Origin: Siphonobacter curvatus
Lineage (GTDB): Bacteria; Bacteroidota; Bacteroidia; Cytophagales; Spirosomataceae
Direction of reading: 5' to 3'
Assembly: GCF_002943425.1 (NCBI RefSeq)
Contig: NZ_PTRA01000008.1
Coordinates: 64,501-128,500, forward strand
Length of the DNA: 64,000 bases
Shown here: positions 53,578 to 61,820 of the stretch, piece after piece
Layout of the letters: every line of letters begins with the position of its first letter
How positions within the stretch are numbered: the first letter of the stretch is position 1
Notes under the pieces: generated by a model
Told to the model about the DNA's origin: nothing
The model's input: only the letters and a program-made list of their open reading frames with translations
Database searches by the model: none
Made by a program: the position numbers and the translations under genes

Positions 53578-54150
53578 TTACTCAATTTTTAAGTCGTATT
53601 TACGCAGCAGTCCGGCTAAACTTTCGGATGAAAATCTAGCTTTTTTAACCAGGTTCTGTTCGGGATCAATCGTGAAGTTATACGCCGTTAAAAAGTTGAC
53701 CTGATCGAGTTTGGTTTGTGAAAAAATAGCATTCTCCAGATCGCATTCCTGAAAATGGCTACCCGTTAGTATACTACCCGAAAAATCAACACTCTTTAAC
53801 GAACATTTGCTGAACAACGTCTTGATTATCTTCTTGTTACTGAACAAAGCGAAGTCTAGTTTACAGGCTTGAAAGCTTACACTAAACATACTACTTTCGC
53901 AGGCAGTAAAGTTTACGCCAATCAGCTTACAATCCCGAAACGTAACCCCATTTAATACCGAACGATTCAGCGGTACTAAGGCCATATTACAACCCGTAAA
54001 GGTACAATCCGTAAAGCGATTACCCGAAAAATTACTTTCCGTGAAATCACATTGCTGAAAAACACAATTTTCAAATTCTTTATTGCGGATCTCCTGGCCC
54101 GAAAAGCTGCGTTTTTCAAAAATTTCGTCCTGATAAAAATCTAAGTCCAT
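53578..54150 (-). CDS. Pentapeptide-repeat protein (Qnr/MfpA-like beta-helix)
   Basis: A 190-aa protein from the ATG at 54150 (MDLDFYQDEIFEKRSFSG). The frame continues upstream into nrdB, so the start is taken after it. Around 25 pentapeptides of the A(D/N)LXX type (CVFQQCDFTESNFSGNRF, CDLENAIFSQTKLDQVNF) predict a right-handed quadrilateral beta-helix. The C-terminal end FTIDPEQNLVKKARFSSESLAGLLRKYDL resembles Qnr-like family members, which protect gyrase from quinolones. Whether this one does so is unproven. Confidence 0.82.
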   Translation of the reverse strand: MDLDFYQDEIFEKRSFSGQEIRNKEFENCVFQQCDFTESNFSGNRFTDCTFTGCNMALVPLNRSVLNGVTFRDCKLIGVNFTACESSMFSVSFQACKLDFALFSNKKIIKTLFSKCSLKSVDFSGSILTGSHFQECDLENAIFSQTKLDQVNFLTAYNFTIDPEQNLVKKARFSSESLAGLLRKYDLKIE

Positions 54151-54194
54151 TTCAAAAAAAATTTCTTGAAGCTTTGCTTCAAAGGTCAGACATA

Positions 54195-54225
54195 AAAAAC
54201 CCGCAACGCTGGGCTGCGGGTTTTT
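54195..54225 (-). terminator. nrdB terminator
   Basis: AAAAACCCGCA (54195-54205) pairs with TGCGGGTTTTT (54215-54225); T-rich end on either strand. Confidence 0.85.
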
Positions 54226-54250
54226 ATAGACGATCCAACGGAGTATATGC

Positions 54251-55243
54251 TTAGAAGTCTTCGTCCAGAGCGAATTTGTTCGCATCTTTTTCCTGCTGGT
54301 TGGCCATGACGCCAGCTTTCTGGTACTCACCTACGCGTTTTTCAAAGAAGTTAGTTTTGCCTTGCAGCGAAATCATTTCCATGAAATCAAAAGGATTCGT
54401 CGCGTTAAACTGCTTCTCAAGTCCTAAGGCTACCAGCAAACGATCCGCTACAAACTCGATGTATTGATTCATCAAGGTAGCGTTCATACCAATCAGCGAT
54501 ACGGGCAAAGCGTCGGTTACGAACTCTTTTTCGATCGCTACGGCGTCCAGAATAATGTCGTAAACGCGTTCTTTCGGTAGCTTGTTGACGATGTGATTCG
54601 TGTAAAGCATACAGGCGAAGTCACAGTGTAAGCCCTCGTCCCGTGAGATCAGCTCATTAGAGAAGGAAAGCCCCGGCATTAAACCCCGTTTCTTCAGCCA
54701 GAAGATGGAACAGAACGAGCCCGAGAAGAATATGCCTTCTACGGCCGCAAAGGCAATGAGCCGTTCCGTAAAGTTGTCACTGTTGATCCATTTGAGTGCC
54801 CATTCCGCTTTCTTCTGCACGCATTCGATGGTATCAATCGCCCGCAGCATCTTATCTTTTTCGGTAGGGTTCTTGATGTAAGTATCAATTAGTAACGAAT
54901 AGGTTTCTGAGTGGATGTTTTCCATCATAACCTGAAAACCGTAGAAGCACTTGGCTTCCGCGTATTGTACTTCACTAAGGAAGTTAACGGCCAGGTTTTC
55001 GTTGACAATTCCGTCGGAAGCCGCAAAAAAGGCCAGCACGTGTGAGATGAAGTGACGTTCACCGTCGTTGAGGTTCTCCCAGTCCTTCAGGTCCTGGCCC
55101 AGGTCAATTTCCTCGGCTGTCCAGAAAGAGGCTTCGTGCTTTTTGTACATCTCCCAAATGTCATGATGTTTGATGGGAAACAGTACAAATCGCATGGGAT
55201 CTTCTACCAGTAGCGGTTCATTACCAATATGCTCCTGAGCCAT
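54251..55243 (-). CDS. nrdB: Class Ia ribonucleotide reductase, beta subunit
   Basis: A 330-aa R2 protein that holds the di-iron/tyrosyl radical. Iron ligands in [24 protein letters not shown]-like segments ([22 protein letters not shown]) and [16 protein letters not shown], with [13 protein letters not shown] later. The C-terminal tail KFALDEDF is the R1-binding peptide. The alpha subunit gene nrdA is not adjacent in this window, unlike in many Bacteroidota. Confidence 0.93.
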   Translation of the reverse strand: MAQEHIGNEPLLVEDPMRFVLFPIKHHDIWEMYKKHEASFWTAEEIDLGQDLKDWENLNDGERHFISHVLAFFAASDGIVNENLAVNFLSEVQYAEAKCFYGFQVMMENIHSETYSLLIDTYIKNPTEKDKMLRAIDTIECVQKKAEWALKWINSDNFTERLIAFAAVEGIFFSGSFCSIFWLKKRGLMPGLSFSNELISRDEGLHCDFACMLYTNHIVNKLPKERVYDIILDAVAIEKEFVTDALPVSLIGMNATLMNQYIEFVADRLLVALGLEKQFNATNPFDFMEMISLQGKTNFFEKRVGEYQKAGVMANQQEKDANKFALDEDF

Positions 55244-55558
55244 AGCAGTTCAATTAAATGTTTAAGAAGTTTTATCAGACGTGTTACATTATGGCGGCAA
55301 GTAAAACGCTGATAATCAGAGTTGGACTGTAGCCATTAAAAACGGCCTCATTCAGGCCGTTAGGGTTCAGCATTGGTGCTGAACTGTCAACAAAATTAGG
55401 GCTTTCAGCGGGGGATACAAGGAATTTTTTAAAGAAGAAAAATGCATTTTTGGGAACCTTTTTGCAAGGCCCAAAGGGTGTGGGAATTACTCCTATCGTT
55501 TCTTGCAATAAACGTAAAAATATCTTTTTTGTACGTGTTTGCCCAGCCAGACATAATC
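55244..55558. other. Intergenic region nagA-nrdB with two hairpins
   Basis: Tandem hairpins AACGGCCT/AGGCCGTT (55341-55361) and GTTCAGCA/TGCTGAAC (55365-55384). On the minus strand the first is followed by TTT, consistent with the nagA terminator. No gene is credible here, and no obvious NrdR box pair was found. Confidence 0.6.
55337..55361 (-). terminator. nagA terminator candidate
   Basis: AACGGCCT (55341-55348) pairs with AGGCCGTT (55354-55361), followed by T residues on the minus strand, about 200 bp after the nagA stop. Confidence 0.6.
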
Positions 55559-56683
55559 CTATACGAAGGACCGGTATGCTCCTTGGGTGTACACGCCTTG
55601 CAAGACAAAGTGCGGATCAAACAAGACCAAGCTGGCCTCGTATCCGGCTGCAATACGTCCCAACTGATGGTCCTTCCCAATAATCTGGGCGGGATACAGC
55701 GAGGCCATCCGTAAGGCTTCCTCCAGCGGGATACCCACTTGTTCAACGGCGTTGGCAACGGCCTGCATCAGGGTAAGTGAGGAACCAGAAAGGGTACCGC
55801 TTTCATCCTCAAAGCGTTGCGTAACCGGGTTGAAACTAAACTTGTACTCGCCCCGTGTATCTTCCGTAACGGCGTCCGTAATGAAAAACAGCCGATCACC
55901 CATGAGCTTATGAGCAATGCGTACGCTGGCAAAATCCACGTGAATACCATCGACAATGATGCTGGCTCGCACGGATGAATCGAAAGTGGCTCCGAGTAAA
56001 CCGGGTTCGCGACTATTGAAGGGCGACATGGCATTGAACAGGTGCGTTACGAGTCCTATTCCCTGTTGAAAAGCTTGCATCGCCTGTGGATACGTAGCAT
56101 TGGAATGCCCTGCGGAGAGTATGATTGGACTTTGCAGGAGCCAGTCCAGGACTTCTGGATCCGCTTCTTCCGGAGCCAGCGTCAGAAATAGAGGTAGATC
56201 ACCCGCCGCTTCGACGAGTTGTTCGAGTTCAGCAATGGTCGCTTTCCGAATGTAGGAAAGTAAATGGGCCCCGCGTTTGACCGGATTGAAGTAAGGACCT
56301 TCGAGATGAAGCCCTACTAAGCCCTGACCGCCCTGTTGCCGGTACGTACGACAGGCGGCAATGGCGGCGAGCATGCCCGTTAAAGGGCCGGTATGGTAGG
56401 TAATCTGAAAATGGGTGGTTCCACCAGCGAGATGTTCTTCGTAGTTCTTCTGAATGGCTTCGGGTGTAGGTTCGGTCGTGAATAAAGTGCCTTGCCCGCC
56501 GTACACCTGAAGTTCGACAAAACCCGGAGCGAGTACGGCCTGCTGACCGTCGATCACAGTAGCCGTTTCGGGAATGGAATCGCTTAAACCAAGAATGGTC
56601 TGGTCGTCGATTAGCAGATGTTGATGCTCAATAAAGGCAGAGCCCGTGAAGATACGGACGTTTGTAAAGGCAAAGAGGCTCAT
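55559..56683 (-). CDS. nagA: N-acetylglucosamine-6-phosphate deacetylase
   Basis: A 374-aa amidohydrolase-superfamily enzyme from the ATG at 56683. It deacetylates GlcNAc-6-P on the way to fructose-6-P. Motifs: APGFVELQVYGGQG (the first motif lacks the usual HxH, as in many NagA), LHLEGPYFNPVKRGAH (Glu ligand), SAGHSNATY and THLFNAMSPFNSREPGLLG, and FITDAVTED (Asp). nagB is not adjacent. Confidence 0.9.
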   Translation of the reverse strand: MSLFAFTNVRIFTGSAFIEHQHLLIDDQTILGLSDSIPETATVIDGQQAVLAPGFVELQVYGGQGTLFTTEPTPEAIQKNYEEHLAGGTTHFQITYHTGPLTGMLAAIAACRTYRQQGGQGLVGLHLEGPYFNPVKRGAHLLSYIRKATIAELEQLVEAAGDLPLFLTLAPEEADPEVLDWLLQSPIILSAGHSNATYPQAMQAFQQGIGLVTHLFNAMSPFNSREPGLLGATFDSSVRASIIVDGIHVDFASVRIAHKLMGDRLFFITDAVTEDTRGEYKFSFNPVTQRFEDESGTLSGSSLTLMQAVANAVEQVGIPLEEALRMASLYPAQIIGKDHQLGRIAAGYEASLVLFDPHFVLQGVYTQGAYRSFV

Positions 56684-56743
56684 AACCACCGTGTAGTTGA
56701 GCCTCAAAGAACGTATGTAAAAGGGATTTTTTAATCCAGAAAA

Positions 56744-56929
56744 TTAGAAAATAATAGAAATCAGGTAGGCCATCAGGGCCAGCCACAAGAAAGTAACCAG
56801 AGGTACACCAACGATCCAAACAACAACATTAAGCCAATTGTACGAGCGAGGCTTTTTTCTTGCTTTTTTCATTGGAATACTAACCGATTGATTGTTTTTA
56901 AGGTCGATGTAGGTAGGTGCCGTTACCAT
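56744..56929 (-). CDS. Small membrane protein, unknown function
   Basis: A 61-aa protein with a basic linker KKARKKPRSYNW followed by one long hydrophobic stretch (LNVVVWIVGVPLVTFLWLA...) of about 28 residues and no other features, so it should be a single-pass (or hairpin) inner-membrane protein. TAGTTTTG (TAnnTTTG) lies 7 nt before the ATG, which would make the message almost leaderless. It is not a known family to me. Confidence 0.55.
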   Translation of the reverse strand: MVTAPTYIDLKNNQSVSIPMKKARKKPRSYNWLNVVVWIVGVPLVTFLWLALMAYLISIIF

Positions 56930-56936
56930 AGTAGAG

Positions 56937-56944
56937 CAAAACTA
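56937..56944 (-). promoter_or_regulatory. -7 promoter element of the small membrane protein gene
   Basis: Minus-strand TAGTTTTG (TAnnTTTG), 7 nt upstream of the ATG at 56929. No clear -33 box. Confidence 0.4.
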
Positions 56945-57204
56945 AAACGTGAAAAAAACAACTTCGTATGTCAATGTTACCCCGTTTTTTTAGGTACCCG
57001 GAATTGCTTTCGATGAATTACTACTTTTTCACGTAAAACGTCAAGAAACGCCTTCCAATGGAAAAGTTGCGTAAAACGGCGAATACCAAATGAAGATAAA
57101 CATGTGAGTAAGCGAGGCGAAAAATCGTCTCGTCAAAGGCCCGGAATGCTACAACTGAGTGGCGGCCAGTAAATAGAAGAAAAGCCTCTGCAATATATAG
57201 AAAA

Positions 57205-58956
57205 TTACTTAATAGAAATGACCGAACTTAAGGAAGATATGCCACTTTCATTGAAAGTTTCAATAGCGAAACTGTACGAAACACCTATATTCAGAGCCCG
57301 TAACTCCAACGTACTGGGCTGATCATTCCAGATTTGATAGGTCTGGTACAATTTATCAGGAGCAATGCCCCAGCGAATATTATATCCCACGGCTCCGGGC
57401 ACCTTTTCCCAGCGAATATTGGCATTTCGCTCATCTTTTTGTCGAATTACCCGGAAATTTCCCGGGATGGCGGGTTGTTTTCCACTCCCTTTTCCGAACA
57501 CCCGAACATCGCTAATAGCTAAATGGGGACCGGCCGTGTAGCCATGTTCATACCGAATGTACCGCGTGCGAACAGGCTGAGACAGCTCAATGTATGCACA
57601 GGCTCGATCCCGTTTCTTTTCTTTTGATAAATCCGTGAGCAATTCCCATTTCTTTCCGTCGAGTGAATGGAGCAATGTAAACTGCGTATAAACGGTCGAA
57701 TCGCTATTATAGACGTTGTTTTTATAGTCGGTGTAGTTTACCTGTACCGCCCGAACATCCGAGGGCTGCTGCAAATCAATCGTTAGCCATTCACCGGCCC
57801 GGTTCTGGCGAGCCACCCAGTAGGTACGTGGATTTTCATCCGTGACGAGCTCGGCTCGCAGGGTGTCCTTTACCGAAGAGGCCGTCACGGGTTTGCGGTA
57901 CGAAAGCAGCATCCAGCCCGTAAACAGCTCGTCTTTACGCTGCCATTTCTTGGTAGGCAAATAGTGCGGGAAATCGCCGAAACGTGTATTGGCGTACATC
58001 TGGTCGTCGGCATCAAAGCCCGCCGGAAACATAGCCAGTCGGCGTTCCATGGGCCAGTTTACCCCAATCCAGGGCGTGCCGGTATTCCAGTAATTACCAT
58101 AGTTATCCTGAAACGTATTGCCATGTCCCGCTCCGTTCATGAAGCCGCCGGGTTTGTACGAAATCGGATTGTAGGGAGCGTACTCCCAGGGGCCTAGCGG
58201 ATCTTTTCCCACGTAAGTACCGGTAGCATATACGTTGTACTCGGTGCCAGGTGCTCCATACTGCAGATAATACTTTTTATTATATTTAGTCATCCAGGCT
58301 CCTTCCACAAAAGGCTTCATTAAATCGGCGTGATTCGGGCCGAAACGTTCCCAGCCGTGCTTCCAGGGATCGAGCCAGAACATGGATTGGTACGGACCCG
58401 CGTAAGTCAACCGGCGTTTGGGATCGAGTTCGGCTCCGAAAATGGGATACACATTCGAAGAACCCCAGTACATGAACCACTTGTCGGTGTCTTCATCGTG
58501 AAAAAGGGCGGGGTCCCAGGGACCAATGTCTTTGGGTAAACGCGGTAGCCAGCGGTTATAGAAGTGGAGTTTCCCTTTTTCAGGGGCTACGGAATACAGA
58601 ATAGGCCGCTGCTCGAAGGTTGACTGAAACAAGAAAAGCGTATCCCGGACCGACAGGGCGGCCGGGGCACACATATCCTCGAAGGGCCATTTGTCGGGCG
58701 TTATAAAGTCCCAGTGCGACAAATCGTTGGAATGCCAGTACCCGCCCGAGATGGTTACGAACAGATAGTACTCACCTTTATGATTAACAATCACCGGATC
58801 GGCTCCCGAGCGGTACGAAATCTGTTCGTTGAGCTGCTCGAAATTGTACCGATAGCCAATGTCCATCGGATTACAGTACGTACGCTGGGCATCACTCGAA
58901 AAGCTGCTGAACAATAGGAACGTTGTAGCGAGCAAAACGGATAAGAAGCGAAGCAT
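57205..58956 (-). CDS. Secreted GH43-like glycosidase with F5/8 type C and fibronectin type III domains
   Basis: A 583-aa protein with a signal peptide (to about SDAQ24). The N-terminal ~330 residues form a five-bladed propeller resembling GH43: candidate acid/base/pKa residues D53 (GADPVIV), D148 (WDPALF) and E218 (VEGAWMTK). An F5/8 type C (discoidin) domain follows (about 355-490, WLTIDLQQPSDVRAVQVNY and RYIRYEH), then a fibronectin type III module (about 495-583). It probably acts on a plant or algal arabinan/xylan-type polymer, but the substrate cannot be read. Confidence 0.82.
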   Translation of the reverse strand: MLRFLSVLLATTFLLFSSFSSDAQRTYCNPMDIGYRYNFEQLNEQISYRSGADPVIVNHKGEYYLFVTISGGYWHSNDLSHWDFITPDKWPFEDMCAPAALSVRDTLFLFQSTFEQRPILYSVAPEKGKLHFYNRWLPRLPKDIGPWDPALFHDEDTDKWFMYWGSSNVYPIFGAELDPKRRLTYAGPYQSMFWLDPWKHGWERFGPNHADLMKPFVEGAWMTKYNKKYYLQYGAPGTEYNVYATGTYVGKDPLGPWEYAPYNPISYKPGGFMNGAGHGNTFQDNYGNYWNTGTPWIGVNWPMERRLAMFPAGFDADDQMYANTRFGDFPHYLPTKKWQRKDELFTGWMLLSYRKPVTASSVKDTLRAELVTDENPRTYWVARQNRAGEWLTIDLQQPSDVRAVQVNYTDYKNNVYNSDSTVYTQFTLLHSLDGKKWELLTDLSKEKKRDRACAYIELSQPVRTRYIRYEHGYTAGPHLAISDVRVFGKGSGKQPAIPGNFRVIRQKDERNANIRWEKVPGAVGYNIRWGIAPDKLYQTYQIWNDQPSTLELRALNIGVSYSFAIETFNESGISSLSSVISIK

Positions 58957-59017
58957 AGGTATTCGTATTCAAAGGGTTTAGTTTTCGAAATTACGAATTT
59001 TTTAGATTGAATCCGTT

Positions 59018-59700
59018 TCAAAGAGCAGTCGCCAGCGTCCAGATGTGCACTTCCCGGCAACCCTTTTCAAGCAGAACCTGAGCACACGCTTCCAGCGTAG
59101 AGCCCGTGGTCACGATATCATCAATCAGGGCAATTCGCTGATTTTGTATGAATTCAGGCTGCGTGATGGTAAAGACCTTGGCTACGTTCTGAACGCGTTC
59201 CCAGCGGGTTTTACGGGTTTGGCTGGCCGTAGCCATTTCTTTCTTCAACAGTTGATTCGACCAGGGAATTTCCAGTAATTGTGAAAGCCCCTCGGCAATG
59301 CTGTCGCTCCGGTTGTAGCCCCGTTGTCGCTGGCGGCTTTCGTGTAGCGGAACGGGTAGTAGCAAATCCGCAGTCAGGCTCGCTGCTTTCAATTCCACGC
59401 CGAACAGACGGCCCAGCAAGGCCCAACTTCGGGTTCGTTATTGTACTTGAGCTGGTGTAAAAAATGCTGGACTTTCCCTCCCTTGCGAAACTTGAGGTAG
59501 GCATGAACACTGGCCACGGGGATTTTTCCGGCGAACTTGTCGGCTACGATCGAATCGCCCGTTTGCCAGCTACGGGTAACGGGCAAATCAAAGCGGCAGG
59601 TGGTACAGAGCAGGTCTTCGCCTTCGGCCAGCGTTTGCTGACAGTCCAGACAAATGCGTGGAAATAACAAGGTCCAGAACGACTGCCAGTAGCTTTTCAT
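59018..59700 (-). pseudogene. comF: comF (DNA uptake/phosphoribosyltransferase) interrupted by a frameshift
   Basis: The N-terminal half (to 59389, MKSYWQSFWTLLFPRICLDC, with the CxxC...CxxC zinc finger and HQLKYNNEPEVG) and the C-terminal half (from 59419, LLGRLFGVELKAASLTADLLLPVPLHESRQRQRGYN, PRPP loop IALIDDIVTTGSTLE) are in different frames. The switch falls near 59420-59424, where the minus strand reads GTTGGGCCTTGCTGGGC; adding one base after GGG would restore EVG-x-LLGRLFG. Either a real pseudogene or a base-calling error in a short G run. Confidence 0.85.
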
Positions 59701-59814
59701 GATTGGGGTGAGTTTTTCGGCTAACTTCGCCGGGAAAATCAGAAGGAATTGCACCGTTTAGTAAATGCATCGCGTAGCCTTCTAAGTAGCACGCTTCACA
59801 ATCAATCAACAGAC

Positions 59815-60162
59815 ATGGCATTAGTTGAACAATTCGACGAATACCGCAGCCGGATGAACGAACGCATTCTGGGCTCGGATAATCTGATTATCAAACGCTT
59901 ATTCAACCTCGATACGAATACTTACGCCGAAGGAGCGGTCAGTAGTAAGACTAAGGAACTCATTGGACTGGCCTGCTCGATGGTACTGCGTTGCGATGAT
60001 TGCGTAAAGTACCACCTGGGCAAGTGTTACGAACTGGGGGTTACCGAGGCCGAAATGCAGGAAGTATTCTCTATCGCTACGGTCATTGGCGGTACGATCG
60101 TCATTCCGCACCTGCGGCGAGCCGTTGAATATTGGGACGAATTGCAGAAAGGTACCGAGTAA
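59815..60162 (+). CDS. AhpD-like carboxymuconolactone decarboxylase family protein
   Basis: A 115-aa protein from the ATG at 59815 with the family CMD core: ELIGLACSMVLRCDDCVKYHLGKCYELGVTEAE. The CxxC (C-D-D-C) and the following His match AhpD-type peroxidase-coupled disulfide reductases. Such proteins act as thiol-based antioxidants, though many are uncharacterised. It lies in a same-strand row with a conserved hypothetical gene and xth. Confidence 0.88.
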   Translation: MALVEQFDEYRSRMNERILGSDNLIIKRLFNLDTNTYAEGAVSSKTKELIGLACSMVLRCDDCVKYHLGKCYELGVTEAEMQEVFSIATVIGGTIVIPHLRRAVEYWDELQKGTE

Positions 60163-60206
60163 CGTTTTTCCGAACGTTTCGAGCCGTTTTTACTGTTAGC
60201 AAGGGT

Positions 60207-60554
60207 ATGAAACAAGAATTAGAAGATCAGGATTGGGAACAGTTGTTGGATCAGCTGGAAGGCATGATCGGCAAGCGTCCGGCGGATTTGAATGGCGTTC
60301 TGTTTTTGATTGGCGTACAGGAATTGGGCAAAGGCCATCAGTTCTTTACGAAAGAACAAAAACAGGATTTGATGCACATTGCGGTTTGTAAAGTGTTGAG
60401 TTATAGTGGCTATTACGAACTCGAAGGTCTGGATGCGGATGGCTGGCCGCATTGGAAGCTGGTACAGCCCCTGCCCTTTGTCGACTTGCTTAATCAGGAA
60501 ACCCTGCTCAAACAGCACGTACTGGAATACTTCGAACGCGAAGGCATTATATAG
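60207..60554 (+). CDS. Conserved hypothetical protein
   Basis: A 115-aa soluble protein from the ATG at 60207 (MKQELEDQDWEQLLDQLEG). It has charged helices and a conserved-looking core GVLFLIGVQELGKGHQFFTKEQKQ, and no signal peptide or membrane segment. I do not recognise it beyond a resemblance to uncharacterised Bacteroidota proteins. Close spacing to xth (41 bp) suggests co-expression. Confidence 0.7.
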   Translation: MKQELEDQDWEQLLDQLEGMIGKRPADLNGVLFLIGVQELGKGHQFFTKEQKQDLMHIAVCKVLSYSGYYELEGLDADGWPHWKLVQPLPFVDLLNQETLLKQHVLEYFEREGII

Positions 60555-60595
60555 CTACGGAAGAGAGAAATCTCTTCCGTTTTCCATTTTCCCCT

Positions 60596-61369
60596 ATGAA
60601 ATTACTTACGTACAACGTCAACGGCATTCGTTCAGCCCTGACGAAAGGTTTTGCGGAATGGCTCCAGAGTACCAACGCCGATGTAGTGGCTCTACAGGAA
60701 GTAAAATCGGAGATTCATCAGTTTGATCGCACCATCTTCGAAGACCTGGGTTATCAGCTGTACTGGTATCCGGCGGTGAAAAAAGGGTACTCCGGCGTTG
60801 CTATTCTGTCCAAGCACACGCCCAAACACGTGGCATACGGTTGTGGAAACGCGATCTATGACGACGAAGGCCGCATCCTGCGGGCCGATTTCGATGATTT
60901 TTCGTTTATGAGTCTGTACCTGCCTTCGGGATCGAGCGGGGACATGCGACAGGCATTCAAGATGGAATTTTTGTCTGATTTTCAGGAGTACATTGATGAC
61001 CTGAAAAAGGAGATCCCGAACCTGATTATTTCGGGGGATTACAACATTTGCCACCAGCCGATTGATATTCATAACCCGAAGTCCAACGCCAATTCGTCCG
61101 GCTTTCTGCCCGAAGAGCGGGCCTGGATGGGTCGTTTTCTGGAAAGTGGATTCATTGATACCTTCCGGCACTTTCATCCCGAGCCGCATCAGTATACCTG
61201 GTGGAGCTTTCGGGCCGGAGCCCGTAGCAAAAATCTGGGCTGGCGGATTGATTACCAACTGGCGACGGAACCGTTACGCGAACGATTGAAAGACGCAGCC
61301 ATCTGGTCAGACATTAAACACTCCGATCATTGTCCGGTCATGCTGGAGTTAACGACGAATCACGCGTAG
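60596..61369 (+). CDS. xth: Exodeoxyribonuclease III (AP endonuclease)
   Basis: A 257-aa EEP-family nuclease for apurinic/apyrimidinic sites. LTYNVNGIRSAL (Asn7), ALQEVKSE (Glu35), SGDYNICHQ (Asp-Asn), and the final HSDHCPVML (Asp-His) match the catalytic set. Length is normal for ExoA/XthA. It converges with the DUF2085 gene with a 4-bp gap. Confidence 0.93.
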   Translation: MKLLTYNVNGIRSALTKGFAEWLQSTNADVVALQEVKSEIHQFDRTIFEDLGYQLYWYPAVKKGYSGVAILSKHTPKHVAYGCGNAIYDDEGRILRADFDDFSFMSLYLPSGSSGDMRQAFKMEFLSDFQEYIDDLKKEIPNLIISGDYNICHQPIDIHNPKSNANSSGFLPEERAWMGRFLESGFIDTFRHFHPEPHQYTWWSFRAGARSKNLGWRIDYQLATEPLRERLKDAAIWSDIKHSDHCPVMLELTTNHA

Positions 61370-61373
61370 CTAA

Positions 61374-61730
61374 CTAGTAGCCATCCACAACGGTTAAGGC
61401 CAGAGCCGCCGTATACGCAAAGCCAATGGTGAGCAGTACGATGCCCGTACCCGCCAGCAGGCCCGTAATCAGTCGAAGCGGATTATTGCTTTCCCGCCAC
61501 TGCCAGTATTGCGTGAAGCTATCGATGAGCAGGGGAATGATCAGTACTACCGACCAGAAGGAAGCGAGCGGTCCCAGCCAGAGGCTCAAGAGAAGGCCTA
61601 TTCCGTAACCCACATATAATCCTGTACAACGGGCACATACCGGAAAAGGACGACCTTTCCAGAAAAAGGAACGATCAGGGCGACGATGGCAGGCGAACCA
61701 CATAGGATGAACAAGACTTTTTAGAATCAA
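61374..61730 (-). CDS. DUF2085 small membrane protein
   Basis: A 118-aa protein with about three hydrophobic segments. The family signature CHRRPDRSFFWKGRPFPVCARCTGLYVGYGIG (conserved Cys/Arg pairs) is complete near residues 14-45. Function is unknown. It is convergent with xth and divergent from glpD, 90 bp away. Confidence 0.88.
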   Translation of the reverse strand: MILKSLVHPMWFACHRRPDRSFFWKGRPFPVCARCTGLYVGYGIGLLLSLWLGPLASFWSVVLIIPLLIDSFTQYWQWRESNNPLRLITGLLAGTGIVLLTIGFAYTAALALTVVDGY

Positions 61731-61820
61731 ACGTTAAGCAATTAAAAAATCTTTGGTGTAGAATGGGTTTACTGCAGAAAAACTTCTATATCGCCAATGG
61801 TTCCTATGCTCTAGCCCGTT

